From: Bacteroidales bacterium 6E
GTDB lineage: Bacteria > Bacteroidota > Bacteroidia > Bacteroidales > Prolixibacteraceae
Length of the DNA: 64,000 nt
Assembly (NCBI GenBank): GCA_001270045.2
Contig: DF970669.1
Location: forward strand, 60,387 to 124,386
Direction: 5' to 3'
The first letter of the stretch is position 1; every line of letters starts with the position of its first letter. The position numbers and the translations under genes are program-made. Of the stretch, positions 43,399 through 53,353 are shown piece by piece. The notes below the pieces were generated by a model. The model did no database searches. It was not told the origin of the DNA and saw nothing but the letters and a program-made list of their open reading frames with translations.

Positions 43399-46278
43399 AT
43401 GCTCATAGACAAATTCGTAAATCGTCATATTGGCCCTCGCGACCATGAAATCAGTCAGATGCTCGAAAAAATCGGGGTCTCAAATCTGGATGAGTTGATC
43501 GATCAGGTTGTCCCTTCCGATATCCGATTAAAAGAACCTCTTAAACTGAGTGAGGGAATCAGTGAGCGTAAATATTACCGCAATATTCTTGAACTGGCAG
43601 CCAGGAATAAAGTATTCAACACGTATATTGGTATGGGTTATTACGATACCATAACCCCAGCCGTTATCCTGCGCAACGTTTTGGAAAATCCGGCCTGGTA
43701 TACTTCCTATACTCCCTATCAGGCAGAAATCTCCCAAGGCAGACTTGAGGCACTCCTGAATTTCCAGACCATGGTTTGTGAACTGACGGCTCTCGATATT
43801 GCCAATGCATCGTTGCTTGATGAAGCGACAGCAGCGGCTGAAGCGATGGCCATGATGTTTGCCTCACGTTCCCGACAAATGGTTAAGGATGGTGTTCACC
43901 GAATGCTTGTGGATGAGAAAATCTGGCCTCAGACCCTTGATGTGCTTAAAACCAGATCCGAACCATTGGGTATAGAACTGACGGTTGTGCCATGCTCTGA
44001 ATTCGAATTGGCAGGTGATGTTTTTGGCGTATTGGTCCAATATCCAAACTCCGATGGCGAAGTTATCGACTACACTTCTCTTACTCACGAAGCCCATGAA
44101 AAAGGAATCAAGGTGGCTGCTGCTGCCGATCTGATGGCTCTTGCCATATTGGTACCTCCCGGTGAATGGGGAGCCGATATCGCTTTTGGCAGCAGTCAAA
44201 GATTTGGTGTTCCAATGGGATATGGTGGCCCGCACGCCGCTTTTTTTGCGGCACGTGATGAGTTCAAGAGAATCATGCCAGGCAGGATTATCGGCATAAC
44301 AAAAGACATCCATGGGAAAAGGGCACTTCGAATGGCCCTGCAGACCAGGGAACAACACATAAAGAGGGAAAAAGCCACCTCCAACATTTGTACAGCCCAG
44401 GCTTTGCTTGCCAACATGGCCAGCTTCTATGCCGTTTATCATGGCCCTGAAGGAATCAGCCTGATAGCCCGTCGCATTCACCATATTGCCACCCTTCTTT
44501 CGGAAGAAATCACGAAACTTGGATATAAACAACTCAACCAGAACTTCTTCGACACATTCAGGATTGAATTGCCACCTCATGTTAAACGTGAAGACATTGA
44601 GTGGCTATCGGTTGATCTCCAGATGAACTTCCGCTATTTCGATAACGACAATGTGGGTATCAGTATTGATGAAACCACCAACATGGAAGACATCAACTGG
44701 ATCATCGAAGTTTTCGCAAAAGCGGCCAATAAGCCTCAACAGGTAATAGAATCTGTTCCCGAGAAATGGAAGATAGCTCCAGAATTCAGACGTACAAGTG
44801 CATATATGCAGCAGGAGGTATTCAACAAATATCGTTCGGAGACCGAGATGGTTAGGTATATCAAATCCCTTGAACTAAAAGACATATCTCTCACCCACTC
44901 CATGATTTCTCTGGGTTCATGCACCATGAAACTGAATGCTGCCACCGAAATGCTTCCATTGAGCTGGATCCAATTCAATGGCATACATCCTTACGTACCA
45001 AAAAATCAGGCCATGGGATATCATCTCATGATGGAGGAACTAAGAAGAGATCTGGCAGAAATTACAGGTATGGCCGATGTCAGCCTGATGCCCAATTCGG
45101 GAGCATCAGGTGAGTTTACCGGACTGATGGTGATCAGGGCCTACCATAAAAAGAATGGCGGCGAGGATCGCGATATAGTACTTATACCCTCCTCAGCCCA
45201 CGGAACCAATCCAGCAAGTGCCGTGATGGCAGGGATGCAAGTAGTGGTTGTGGACTGCGATGCCAAGGGAAACATCAATGTCGATGACCTGAAAGCCAAG
45301 GCTGAACAATACAAGGACAGACTGGCTGCTTTTATGGTTACTTATCCGTCAACACATGGCGTATTTGAAATGGCAATCGTCGAGATGTGCGATATCATCC
45401 ATAGGTACGGTGGATTGGTATATATGGATGGCGCCAATATGAATGCCCAGGTGGGACTGACCAATCCGGGGATTATCGGAGCTGACGTATGCCACCTCAA
45501 CCTTCACAAAACCTTCGCCATACCCCATGGAGGAGGTGGACCCGGCGTCGGACCAATTGCCGTGGCCGAGCACCTTGTTGAATTTCTCCCCTCACATCCG
45601 ATCATGAACAACGGTCATGTCGGTATACCGGCAGTTTCTGCCGCACCTTGGGGAAGTGCATCTGTGTTGCCTATCACTTATGGATATATCAAAATGATGG
45701 GAGGCGATGGACTTACCAAAGCAACGGTCATGGCCATCCTCAATGCAAACTACATGGCTGCCGCCCTGAAGGATAATTATGGTATCCTTTACTCAGGAAC
45801 AACCGACAGGGTGGCCCATGAACTAATCCTTGAATGCCGCCATTTGAAAGCCTCCAGTGGCATTACCGAAACTGATATCGCCAAAAGATTGATGGATTAT
45901 GGTTTCCATGCGCCTACCCTATCATTTCCCGTGGCCGGAACCTTGATGGTTGAGCCTACGGAGAGTGAATCGTTACAGGAACTTGACCGGTTTATTGATG
46001 CCATGAACCAGATTTACAACGAAATCAAGGAGGTTGAATCTGGGGAAGCCGACAAGGAGGACAATGTCCTGAAAAATGCACCACATACCGCCGAAGTCAT
46101 TGGTTCAGATACCTGGCAGCATCCTTATGGAAGACAAAAAGCAGCCTGGCCGCTCGACTGGGTCAAGAACAACAAGTATTGGGTTCCGGTAGGACGGGTT
46201 GACAATGCCTGGGGTGACCGAAACCTGATATGCACTTGTGGATCCCCGGAAGAGTATGAATTAATGAGTGAAAAATAG
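43399..46278 (+). CDS. gcvP: Glycine dehydrogenase (decarboxylating), P protein
   Basis: The PLP-dependent decarboxylating subunit of the glycine cleavage system. At 959 residues it is the fused single-chain type rather than the split gcvPA/gcvPB form. The N-terminal half has NRHIGPRDHEISQML and ASLLDEATAAAEAM. The C-terminal half holds the PLP lysine Lys704 in LNLHKTFAIPHGGGGPG and the DGANMNAQVGLT block. gcvH and gcvT are not in this window. A clean terminator follows. The 78-base upstream gap is too short for a tandem glycine riboswitch. Confidence 0.97.
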   Translation: MLIDKFVNRHIGPRDHEISQMLEKIGVSNLDELIDQVVPSDIRLKEPLKLSEGISERKYYRNILELAARNKVFNTYIGMGYYDTITPAVILRNVLENPAWYTSYTPYQAEISQGRLEALLNFQTMVCELTALDIANASLLDEATAAAEAMAMMFASRSRQMVKDGVHRMLVDEKIWPQTLDVLKTRSEPLGIELTVVPCSEFELAGDVFGVLVQYPNSDGEVIDYTSLTHEAHEKGIKVAAAADLMALAILVPPGEWGADIAFGSSQRFGVPMGYGGPHAAFFAARDEFKRIMPGRIIGITKDIHGKRALRMALQTREQHIKREKATSNICTAQALLANMASFYAVYHGPEGISLIARRIHHIATLLSEEITKLGYKQLNQNFFDTFRIELPPHVKREDIEWLSVDLQMNFRYFDNDNVGISIDETTNMEDINWIIEVFAKAANKPQQVIESVPEKWKIAPEFRRTSAYMQQEVFNKYRSETEMVRYIKSLELKDISLTHSMISLGSCTMKLNAATEMLPLSWIQFNGIHPYVPKNQAMGYHLMMEELRRDLAEITGMADVSLMPNSGASGEFTGLMVIRAYHKKNGGEDRDIVLIPSSAHGTNPASAVMAGMQVVVVDCDAKGNINVDDLKAKAEQYKDRLAAFMVTYPSTHGVFEMAIVEMCDIIHRYGGLVYMDGANMNAQVGLTNPGIIGADVCHLNLHKTFAIPHGGGGPGVGPIAVAEHLVEFLPSHPIMNNGHVGIPAVSAAPWGSASVLPITYGYIKMMGGDGLTKATVMAILNANYMAAALKDNYGILYSGTTDRVAHELILECRHLKASSGITETDIAKRLMDYGFHAPTLSFPVAGTLMVEPTESESLQELDRFIDAMNQIYNEIKEVESGEADKEDNVLKNAPHTAEVIGSDTWQHPYGRQKAAWPLDWVKNNKYWVPVGRVDNAWGDRNLICTCGSPEEYELMSEK

Positions 46279-46293
46279 AAGACACAAAAAATG

Positions 46294-46328
46294 AAAACCA
46301 GAATCCCAAAAATTCTGGTTTTCTCTTT
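46294..46328 (+). terminator. Rho-independent terminator of gcvP
   Basis: AAAACCAGAAT/ATTCTGGTTTT, a perfect 11-bp stem with a 7-base loop, followed by CTCTTTT. The thpR start codon lies 6 bases beyond, so thpR probably reads through or has its own promoter inside. Confidence 0.85.
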
Positions 46329-46333
46329 TAGAT

Positions 46334-46903
46334 ATGAAACGACTCTTTATTGCCATACCCGTTAACGTACAGCCTGCACTTGTGCAATTGCTAAGCGACC
46401 TGCAGCACCATTTCAGGGAAGATAAGATAAACTGGGTTTCACCAGGTAACATTCACATTACCTTACAGTTCCTCGGGGAAACACAAGAAACCATAATACC
46501 AAGATTGACACAGATCATTGAGGATACTGCATCCGCCTTTTCAGAAGGAGAAGCAACACTCGAAGGATTGGGATATTTTGGATCAAAGAGAGATCCCAGA
46601 GTGATTTACTCCCGAATCCAGGGCTTTGAAAAACTTTCAGATATGGCTTCTATGCTGCATGGTTTAACCAGCCCGGAAGGATTCAGGAATGACCATCCCG
46701 AATTCAGGGCACATCTCACTTTGGGCCGTATCAAACATATCCAAAATAAATTCCGGTTTTTTGAATTGATTCAATCTTATGGCAACCAACCCATTCAAAC
46801 CATAAAAATCGGGGAAGTCATTCTTTACGAAAGTATTCTCAGACCACAAGGTCCTATTTATAAGCCCATATTCAGGAAAGCGTTGCAGGACAAGAGGGGC
46901 TGA
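46334..46903 (+). CDS. thpR: RNA 2',3'-cyclic phosphodiesterase
   Basis: A 189-residue 2H-phosphoesterase of the LigT/ThpR family. The two catalytic HxT motifs are HITLQF (about residue 49) and HLTLGR (about residue 131), spaced as in the family, with RLFIAIPVN at the N-terminus. It opens 2',3'-cyclic phosphates on RNA ends; the physiological role is unclear. Standard length. Confidence 0.92.
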   Translation: MKRLFIAIPVNVQPALVQLLSDLQHHFREDKINWVSPGNIHITLQFLGETQETIIPRLTQIIEDTASAFSEGEATLEGLGYFGSKRDPRVIYSRIQGFEKLSDMASMLHGLTSPEGFRNDHPEFRAHLTLGRIKHIQNKFRFFELIQSYGNQPIQTIKIGEVILYESILRPQGPIYKPIFRKALQDKRG

Positions 46904-47092
46904 GACATAAGACTTCAAGCCCCAACATCATAAAAATCAGACAAATGGCAATACACATCCCTGACTGTGATATTCAACCTGAAAACTCGGCGGGAGCGCA
47001 ATGATAAATCGGATCCAACACTTCCAAAAATCACTTTTAAACAAAGGAAAAATGCGTAAATTGCGAACCTGAATAAAATCAATCGTAACAAT

Positions 47093-49198
47093 ATGAGAAT
47101 CACTATTTTAACAGCCATGGCATCCTTAACAATCCTGTCATGCAACCAGCAGGTACAGATTAATTATCCCGAATCCAGAAAAGAAACAGTGACCGATGAA
47201 TATTTCGGTCATAAGGTTGAAGATCCTTACAGATGGCTTGAGGACGACAATTCCGAGGAGACCGGAGCATGGGTCAATGCCCAGAATGACGTGACATTCG
47301 CCTATCTGAACCAGCTTCCTGGTCGCGACAGTATCAAAAACAGGCTGACGGCCTTGATGGATTATCCCAGGATTGGCAATCCCTTTAAAAAAGCAGGGAA
47401 ATATTTCTATTATAAAAATGACGGACTCCAAAACCAAAGTGTCCTGTATATGACAGAATCGCTGGGTGGTGAAGAACGAGTCCTTCTCGATCCCAATATG
47501 CTTTCGGAAGACGGAACGGTAGCACTTTCTGGAACAGAATTCTCAACTGATGGCAAGAATCTGGTCTATAGCATTTCAAGATCAGGATCCGACTGGAATG
47601 AAATCTACGTCATGGATATTGAAACCGGGGAATTGTTGCAGGATGTAATCAAGTGGGTCAAATTCTCCGGGATTTCATGGTATAACGATGGGTTTTTCTA
47701 TTCTGGCTATGCTCAACCTGCCAGCGGAAGTGAATTGTCGGGTTCGAATGAAAATCACTTGGTGAAATACCACAAACTTGGAACTCCATCCGAGAACGAC
47801 CCGGTTATTTACAGTGAACCAGAATTCCCGAAAAGATTAATCAACCTCGGCACCACAGACGACAAGCAATTCATGTTTCTTTCCCGCAGTGAGGGTTCTA
47901 ACGGAAATGCACTTTCCTTTAAGAGGGCCGATGCAGGTTCAGCACCTTTTATCCCATTGATCGAAACCTTTGAATCCAACTTTGAACCCATTGGCAATGT
48001 GGGAGATGATCTTTTCATTCTTACCAACTATAAGGCTCCAAAATACAGGCTGATAAAGATCAATGCTGCTACCCCGGCTGAAGAGAATTGGACAGAAATC
48101 ATACCTGAAAAAGAATTTGTATTGAACTCTGCGAGTCTGATTGGTGGGAAAATTGTCCTTAACTATCTGAAAAATGCATATAGCAGTATTGAGGTATATA
48201 ATTATGATGGCGGACAGGAATATACGGTTGAGTTACCCGGAATCGGAACAGTCGGAGGCTTTTCGGGAAACAAGGATGACATGGAAACATTTTATTCCTT
48301 TGCATCCTATAACACCCCTGGTGAAGTATACCGCTTTGATTTTAACACCCGACAATCAGAATTATACTATCGGCCCGAAGTTAAATTCAATCCTGAAGAT
48401 TTTCAGGTCGATCAGGTATGGTACACCAGCAAGGATGGCACAAAGGTGCCCATGTTCCTTTTTTACAAAAAAGGAATGGCCAAAACAGGCAACAACCCTA
48501 CCCTACTCTATGGATATGGTGGGTTTAATATTTCACAGACTCCCGGATTTTCGGTACAACGTCTTTTCTTTGTTGAGAATGGTGGTATCCTGGCAGTTGC
48601 CAACCTTCGTGGAGGAGGTGAATTTGGCGAAGAATGGCATAAGTCAGGTACAAAAATGCAAAAGCAGAATGTTTTCGACGATTTCATCGCAGCAGCAGAA
48701 TACCTGATTGATGAAAAATATACCTCATCACAGAAGCTAGCCATCCAGGGTGGTTCAAACGGGGGATTGCTTGTCGGTGCAGTTGCAAACCAAAGACCTG
48801 ATCTGTTTAAAGTTGCCCTTCCGGCCGTTGGGGTCATGGATATGCTCCGATTCCACAAATTCACCATCGGGTGGGCCTGGACAGGCGATTATGGATCGAG
48901 CGAAGACGATGAAGAAATGTTCTGGTATCTTTTAGGTTACTCCCCCTACCACAACATCCGTGAGGTTGAATATCCCGCTACGTTGGTTACAACCGCAGAC
49001 CATGATGACAGGGTTGTACCTGCCCATTCGTTCAAGTACATCGCACGTCTCCAGGAAAAACAGCAAGGCAAACTACCGGTATTGATCAGAATTGAAACCA
49101 ATGCCGGACACGGGGCAGGAAAACCAACTGCCAAAATCATTGACGAACAAACCGATATTTGGGCCTTTACCATGTATCACCTGGGGATGAAGTTATAA
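47093..49198 (+). CDS. Prolyl oligopeptidase family serine peptidase, lipoprotein
   Basis: A 701-residue S9A peptidase. Lipoprotein signal ends at Cys17 (TILSC), so it probably sits in the periplasm on a membrane. The N-terminal VEDPYRWLEDDNSEETGAWV segment precedes a seven-bladed propeller (about 80-415). The C-terminal alpha/beta-hydrolase domain carries the triad Ser555 (GGSNGG), Asp638 (DHDDRVVP) and His673 (NAGHGAG). It cleaves short peptides after proline. The deoxynucleoside kinase gene follows with a 1-base gap. Confidence 0.95.
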   Translation: MRITILTAMASLTILSCNQQVQINYPESRKETVTDEYFGHKVEDPYRWLEDDNSEETGAWVNAQNDVTFAYLNQLPGRDSIKNRLTALMDYPRIGNPFKKAGKYFYYKNDGLQNQSVLYMTESLGGEERVLLDPNMLSEDGTVALSGTEFSTDGKNLVYSISRSGSDWNEIYVMDIETGELLQDVIKWVKFSGISWYNDGFFYSGYAQPASGSELSGSNENHLVKYHKLGTPSENDPVIYSEPEFPKRLINLGTTDDKQFMFLSRSEGSNGNALSFKRADAGSAPFIPLIETFESNFEPIGNVGDDLFILTNYKAPKYRLIKINAATPAEENWTEIIPEKEFVLNSASLIGGKIVLNYLKNAYSSIEVYNYDGGQEYTVELPGIGTVGGFSGNKDDMETFYSFASYNTPGEVYRFDFNTRQSELYYRPEVKFNPEDFQVDQVWYTSKDGTKVPMFLFYKKGMAKTGNNPTLLYGYGGFNISQTPGFSVQRLFFVENGGILAVANLRGGGEFGEEWHKSGTKMQKQNVFDDFIAAAEYLIDEKYTSSQKLAIQGGSNGGLLVGAVANQRPDLFKVALPAVGVMDMLRFHKFTIGWAWTGDYGSSEDDEEMFWYLLGYSPYHNIREVEYPATLVTTADHDDRVVPAHSFKYIARLQEKQQGKLPVLIRIETNAGHGAGKPTAKIIDEQTDIWAFTMYHLGMKL

Positions 49199-49199
49199 T

Positions 49200-49838
49200 A
49201 TGGATATCCGTTTTTTAGTGATTGAAGGGAATATCGGCGCTGGGAAAACCACACTGGCGTCAAAGCTCAGCCAAGATCTTAATGCAAAGCTGGTATTGGA
49301 ACAGTTTGCCGATAATCCTTTCCTTCCGAAGTTTTACGATGACAAGGAACGTTATTCGTTTCCTCTGGAGCTTTCATTTTTGGCCGACCGCTATAACCAG
49401 ATCAAGAAAGAGGTGCTACACCCCGATTTATTTCAAAGGTTGCTGATTTCGGATTATTATTTTACCAAATCAGCCATCTTTGCCGGCAACACCCTTCAAA
49501 AAGATGAATACAGGCTATTCAGGAAACTTTTCAATATTGTGTTCGAATCTTTGCCCAAACCCGACTTGTACGTATATCTGCATTTAACTACCGGGAACCT
49601 GATCAGGAATATCAGGAAAAGAGGAAGGGAATATGAACAGAAAATTGATCCTGAATATTTGGAAACTATCCAACAGGGATATTTCAGTTATTTGAAGCAA
49701 ATTACCCAATTCCCTGTATTAATTTTGGACACGAATGGTATAGATTTTGTTGGGAACGACAGTGATTACCAGTTGATCAAGGAGTTGATTTTTAATAATG
49801 ATTTTAAATTAGGGATCAACACGGTCATTCCGCGGTAG
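49200..49838 (+). CDS. Deoxynucleoside kinase
   Basis: A 212-residue dNK/dGK-family kinase that phosphorylates deoxynucleosides for salvage. It has the P-loop VIEGNIGAGKTTLASKL (residues 7-23), the substrate-binding ELSFLADRYNQIKK block and DYYFTKSAIFAGNTL (in place of the DRS motif, DYY). The LID region is IRKRGREYEQKIDPEYLE. Preferred base is not predictable. The start ATG is 1 base after the prolyl oligopeptidase stop. Confidence 0.9.
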   Translation: MDIRFLVIEGNIGAGKTTLASKLSQDLNAKLVLEQFADNPFLPKFYDDKERYSFPLELSFLADRYNQIKKEVLHPDLFQRLLISDYYFTKSAIFAGNTLQKDEYRLFRKLFNIVFESLPKPDLYVYLHLTTGNLIRNIRKRGREYEQKIDPEYLETIQQGYFSYLKQITQFPVLILDTNGIDFVGNDSDYQLIKELIFNNDFKLGINTVIPR

Positions 49839-49875
49839 CCAGGAACGATTTTTAAGAAAAAATCAAAAAGCTTTA

Positions 49876-49883
49876 TATTTTTG
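49876..49883 (+). promoter_or_regulatory. Candidate -7 element of the OmpA/TPR lipoprotein gene
   Basis: TATTTTTG followed by TGC, 42 bases before the start codon. No -33 TTG. Confidence 0.45.
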
Positions 49884-49925
49884 TGCAACATGCAACTTAT
49901 TAAAATCAAATAATTTAAGAATGTT

Positions 49926-51677
49926 ATGACTACGAGATTGAGAATTGTAATCGTGTTTGCCCTCGCATCCATTATGCTGTCAGGATGCTCCGGATTGAAA
50001 AAAATGAAGAAAAATGCTGATCAGATTCAGTATCGTGTAACTCCGGAAGTCCTTGAAACACATGCCGGAAAGGTTGACCTCGGTATCGATGGCAGGTTCC
50101 CGGCCAAATATTTTAACAAAAAAGCCACATTGGTAATCACTCCCGTGCTGAAGTACAACGGTGGTGAAACTGCCTATTCACCCGTTACCGTTCAGGGTGA
50201 GAAAGTTATGGGCAACAATCGGGTGATTTCCTACACCAGTGGTGGAAATGTAACCTACAAGGATGCCACCAATTTCAATGATGCCATGCGTTTATCTGAA
50301 CTTGAGGTCAGGATCAGGGCCAGCAAAGGTGCCGCAACGCTCGATTTTCAACCTGTTGTGATTGCAAAGGGTGTACTTGCCACAAGTACAATGGTTGCCA
50401 ACGTACCTAAAGCTATTCTTGGTGTACGTCGTGAGGCCAATAACTCAGGCAAATACGATCCTTATATCGATCCATTCCAAAGGATTGTACCCGATGAAAT
50501 GGTTGCCGACATTCTCTATCTGATTAACCGTGCCGAATTACGCAAGGAAGAAATCTCCAAAGATGATATCCAACAGCTGATTTCATATACTACCGATGCC
50601 AACCAGGATGACCGCAAAAACCTCAAAGGCGTTGAAGTTTCGGCTTATGCTTCTCCCGACGGGTCTTTGGACCTGAATACCGATCTCTCAGCAAAGCGTG
50701 AAAGATCATCCTCCTCATTCCTTGAAAGCGAGCTTAAAAAGGCTGGTGTTGACATCAATCTGCGTACCAAATATACTCCCGAGGATTGGGATGGTTTCAA
50801 GGAAAAACTGGAACAATCCAACATCCAGGACAAAGAGCTGATTTTGCGTGTACTGTCCATGTATACTGACCCTGAAGTTCGCGAAAGGGAAATCAAAAAC
50901 CTTTCATCAGCCTTCACTGCCATTGCTGACGAAATTCTTCCCCAGTTACGTCGTGCAAAACTGCAAACCAGCGTTGAACTGATCGGAAAAACCGATGAGG
51001 AGATTCTTGCATTGGCTGAATCAAATCCTTCGGCCCTGAACCCAGCTGAATTGCTTTATGCTGCCACGCTGGTAGAAGACCTTGACAGAAAGCTGAAGAT
51101 CTATAATTCCTTCCAGACTGTATATCCCAACGACTGGAGGGGACCGAACAATGCTGGTTATGTACTTGTACAGCAAATGAAGTATACTGATGCAAAACCA
51201 TTGTTCGAAAAAGCTGAAAGACTCAAAAATGATGAGCCGATCATCAAGAACAACCTTGGTGCTGCCACTCTTGCAGAAGGCAATATTGAAGCAGCCGAAG
51301 TACTTTTCGGTGCCGCTTCCGGAGCTGGTAACGAAGTTAATTACAACCTTGGCATCGTCAGCCTGAAAAAAGCTGACTACAGCCGTGCCAACCAGTACTT
51401 CAGGAATTTTGCAGACACCAATACCGCACTGGCCAAAATTCTGACAGGAGACACCAATGGAGCCCTGAAGGATCTTGAAAGCTTTGAAAGGCCCAATTGC
51501 TTCATGAAAGAATATCTTAAAGCTGTGGTGGGTGCCCGCACAGCCCGTGAAAGCCTTCTTTTCGACAGCCTGAAAAAAGCGGTTGAATACAATGCAGGCA
51601 TGAAACAAATGGCCAAAACCGATATGGAATTTGTCAAATATTTCGACAATGCCCAATTTAAAGCCATCGTTCAATAG
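49926..51677 (+). CDS. Lipoprotein with degenerate OmpA-like domain and TPRs
   Basis: 583 residues. The lipoprotein signal ends at Cys21 (MLSGC). Residues 35-190 form a beta-rich N-terminal region with no recognised family. Residues about 220-300 look like a divergent OmpA peptidoglycan-binding domain (GVEVSAYASPDGSLDLN, then LSAKRERSSSSFLESEL). From about 345 onward come TPR-like helices (YAATLVEDLDRKLKIYN, IIKNNLGAATLAEGNIEAA, NLGIVSLKKADYSRANQYF). It is probably an abundant outer-membrane or periplasmic lipoprotein of envelope structure. Bacteroidota homologues exist, but I know no proven function. Confidence 0.78.
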   Translation: MTTRLRIVIVFALASIMLSGCSGLKKMKKNADQIQYRVTPEVLETHAGKVDLGIDGRFPAKYFNKKATLVITPVLKYNGGETAYSPVTVQGEKVMGNNRVISYTSGGNVTYKDATNFNDAMRLSELEVRIRASKGAATLDFQPVVIAKGVLATSTMVANVPKAILGVRREANNSGKYDPYIDPFQRIVPDEMVADILYLINRAELRKEEISKDDIQQLISYTTDANQDDRKNLKGVEVSAYASPDGSLDLNTDLSAKRERSSSSFLESELKKAGVDINLRTKYTPEDWDGFKEKLEQSNIQDKELILRVLSMYTDPEVREREIKNLSSAFTAIADEILPQLRRAKLQTSVELIGKTDEEILALAESNPSALNPAELLYAATLVEDLDRKLKIYNSFQTVYPNDWRGPNNAGYVLVQQMKYTDAKPLFEKAERLKNDEPIIKNNLGAATLAEGNIEAAEVLFGAASGAGNEVNYNLGIVSLKKADYSRANQYFRNFADTNTALAKILTGDTNGALKDLESFERPNCFMKEYLKAVVGARTARESLLFDSLKKAVEYNAGMKQMAKTDMEFVKYFDNAQFKAIVQ

Positions 51678-51707
51678 TGAATTGACATTAGATTATATCA
51701 ATATGAG

Positions 51708-51736
51708 AAAGGCAGTCTTCCGGGACTGCCTTTTTT
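51708..51736 (+). terminator. Rho-independent terminator of the OmpA/TPR lipoprotein gene
   Basis: AAAGGCAGTC/GACTGCCTTT, a perfect 10-bp stem with a 6-base loop, ending in six T. Confidence 0.92.
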
Positions 51737-51828
51737 CATACCCATACTGATATTATTTCTTTATTATCCGGTTAAAAAACCTTATTTTTTCAGACTTGTT
51801 ATTGAATTATCAATTAAATCATTTCAAC

Positions 51829-53208
51829 ATGCATAACATTAATCAATACATTGAAACCAACAAGGAAAGGTTCCTCGAAGAATTGTTTGGCCTGATCCGG
51901 ATTCCATCCATCAGTTCCATCAAAGAACATAAACCCGATATGTACCGGGCTGCCGAATACTGGAAAAAGACTTTGCTTGAGGCTGGAGCCGATAAGGCCG
52001 AGATCTTCGAAACTCCAGGTAACCCTGTTACCTATGGGGAAAAAATCATTGATCCATCGCTGCCAACTGTCCTTGTTTACGGACATATGGACGTCATGCC
52101 CGTCGACCCTATCGAAAAGTGGACCACTCCACCGTTTGAGCCGGAGATCAGGGATGGTAAAATCTATGCCAGAGGGGCCGATGACGACAAAGGTCAGGGT
52201 TTTATGCACGCCAAAGCCTTCGAAATGATGGTAAAAACCGGCACCCTGCCATGTAATGTCAAATTCATGATTGAAGGGGAGGAAGAAATCGGGTCACCCA
52301 ACCTTGGAAAATGGTGCGAAGAACACAAGGATATGCTAAGTGCTGATATCATACTGGTATCTGATACCTCAATGATCGCCCCGGATAAGCCCAGCATCAC
52401 TACCGGACTTCGTGGATTGGCTTACTGGCAGGTTGAAGTTACTGGGCCATCACGTGATTTGCATTCAGGTCTATTTGGCGGAGCTGTAGCCAATCCCATA
52501 AATGTCTTGAGTAAACTTATTGCCCAAATGGTTGATGATAAAGGTCGAATTACCATCCCGGGCTTCTATGACGATGTAATTGAGGTATCTGCCGAAGAAC
52601 GTGCGTTGCTTGCAAAGGCACCATTCGATGTGGAAGCCTATAAAAAAGCCATCAATGTCGAGGCACTGGAAGGGGAAGAGGGATATTCCACCATGGAAAG
52701 GACCGGAATCCGGCCATCATTTGATGTCTGCGGTATCTGGGGCGGATATACCGGTGAAGGTGCCAAGACCGTCCTTCCTTCCAAAGCCTTTGCCAAAATT
52801 TCCACACGGCTTGTGCCTAACCAGGAGCACCACAAAATTGAAAGGCTCTTTAAGGAATATTTTGAATCAATCGCACCCCAAAGTGTAAAGGTTGAGGTTT
52901 CGTATCTCCATGGAGGACAGGGATATGTGTGCCCGATCGATCTTCCGGCTTATCGTGCGGCAGAAAAAGCTTACCAGGAAGTTTACGGCGTACGTCCAGT
53001 GCCGGTAAGGTCAGGTGGAAGCATTCCAATCATTTCTACCTTCGAGCAGGTGCTTGGCATAAAATCCGTATTAATGGGATTCGGCCTTGAATCTGATGCC
53101 ATCCATTCGCCGAACGAGAATTTCCCGCTTGAACAATTTTTCAACGGAATTCGAACCATCCCGCTGTTTTACAGGAATTTTGCCGAACTCATGCAAAAGA
53201 CCGTTTAA
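51829..53208 (+). CDS. M20 family dipeptidase
   Basis: A 459-residue zinc-dependent dipeptidase or carboxypeptidase. Metal ligands appear in VLVYGHMDVMPVDP (His, Asp), YARGADDDKGQG (bridging Asp), MIEGEEEIGSPN (catalytic Glu-Glu) and AIHSPNENF (last His). The lid/dimerisation domain lies at about 215-370 with RDLHSGLFGGAVANP. It hydrolyses dipeptides in the cytoplasm. The open frame begins at TTG 51796, but the ATG at 51829 (MHNINQYIETNKERFLEE) is the natural start. It has a strong terminator. Confidence 0.93.
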   Translation: MHNINQYIETNKERFLEELFGLIRIPSISSIKEHKPDMYRAAEYWKKTLLEAGADKAEIFETPGNPVTYGEKIIDPSLPTVLVYGHMDVMPVDPIEKWTTPPFEPEIRDGKIYARGADDDKGQGFMHAKAFEMMVKTGTLPCNVKFMIEGEEEIGSPNLGKWCEEHKDMLSADIILVSDTSMIAPDKPSITTGLRGLAYWQVEVTGPSRDLHSGLFGGAVANPINVLSKLIAQMVDDKGRITIPGFYDDVIEVSAEERALLAKAPFDVEAYKKAINVEALEGEEGYSTMERTGIRPSFDVCGIWGGYTGEGAKTVLPSKAFAKISTRLVPNQEHHKIERLFKEYFESIAPQSVKVEVSYLHGGQGYVCPIDLPAYRAAEKAYQEVYGVRPVPVRSGGSIPIISTFEQVLGIKSVLMGFGLESDAIHSPNENFPLEQFFNGIRTIPLFYRNFAELMQKTV

Positions 53209-53224
53209 TTATCTCAAGATTTAC

Positions 53225-53261
53225 AAAAAGGGGCTGTCTCAAAATGGGACAGCCCTTTTTT
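53225..53261 (+). terminator. Rho-independent terminator of the dipeptidase gene
   Basis: GGGCTGTCTC/GGGACAGCCC, a 10-bp stem (one T-G pair) flanked by A and T runs. Confidence 0.92.
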
Positions 53262-53353
53262 CTTCTTTATAGATAAGCTCTAATTATACCCGGCAAAATT
53301 CTACTCCACTATCAATCAGGTTTTGGACCCCTTATTACTTTTACAATAAAATT

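Noticed and set aside
43864-44580. 238-codon frame on the minus strand inside gcvP
   Set aside because: Fully antisense to a well-conserved gene, with no family-like sequence.
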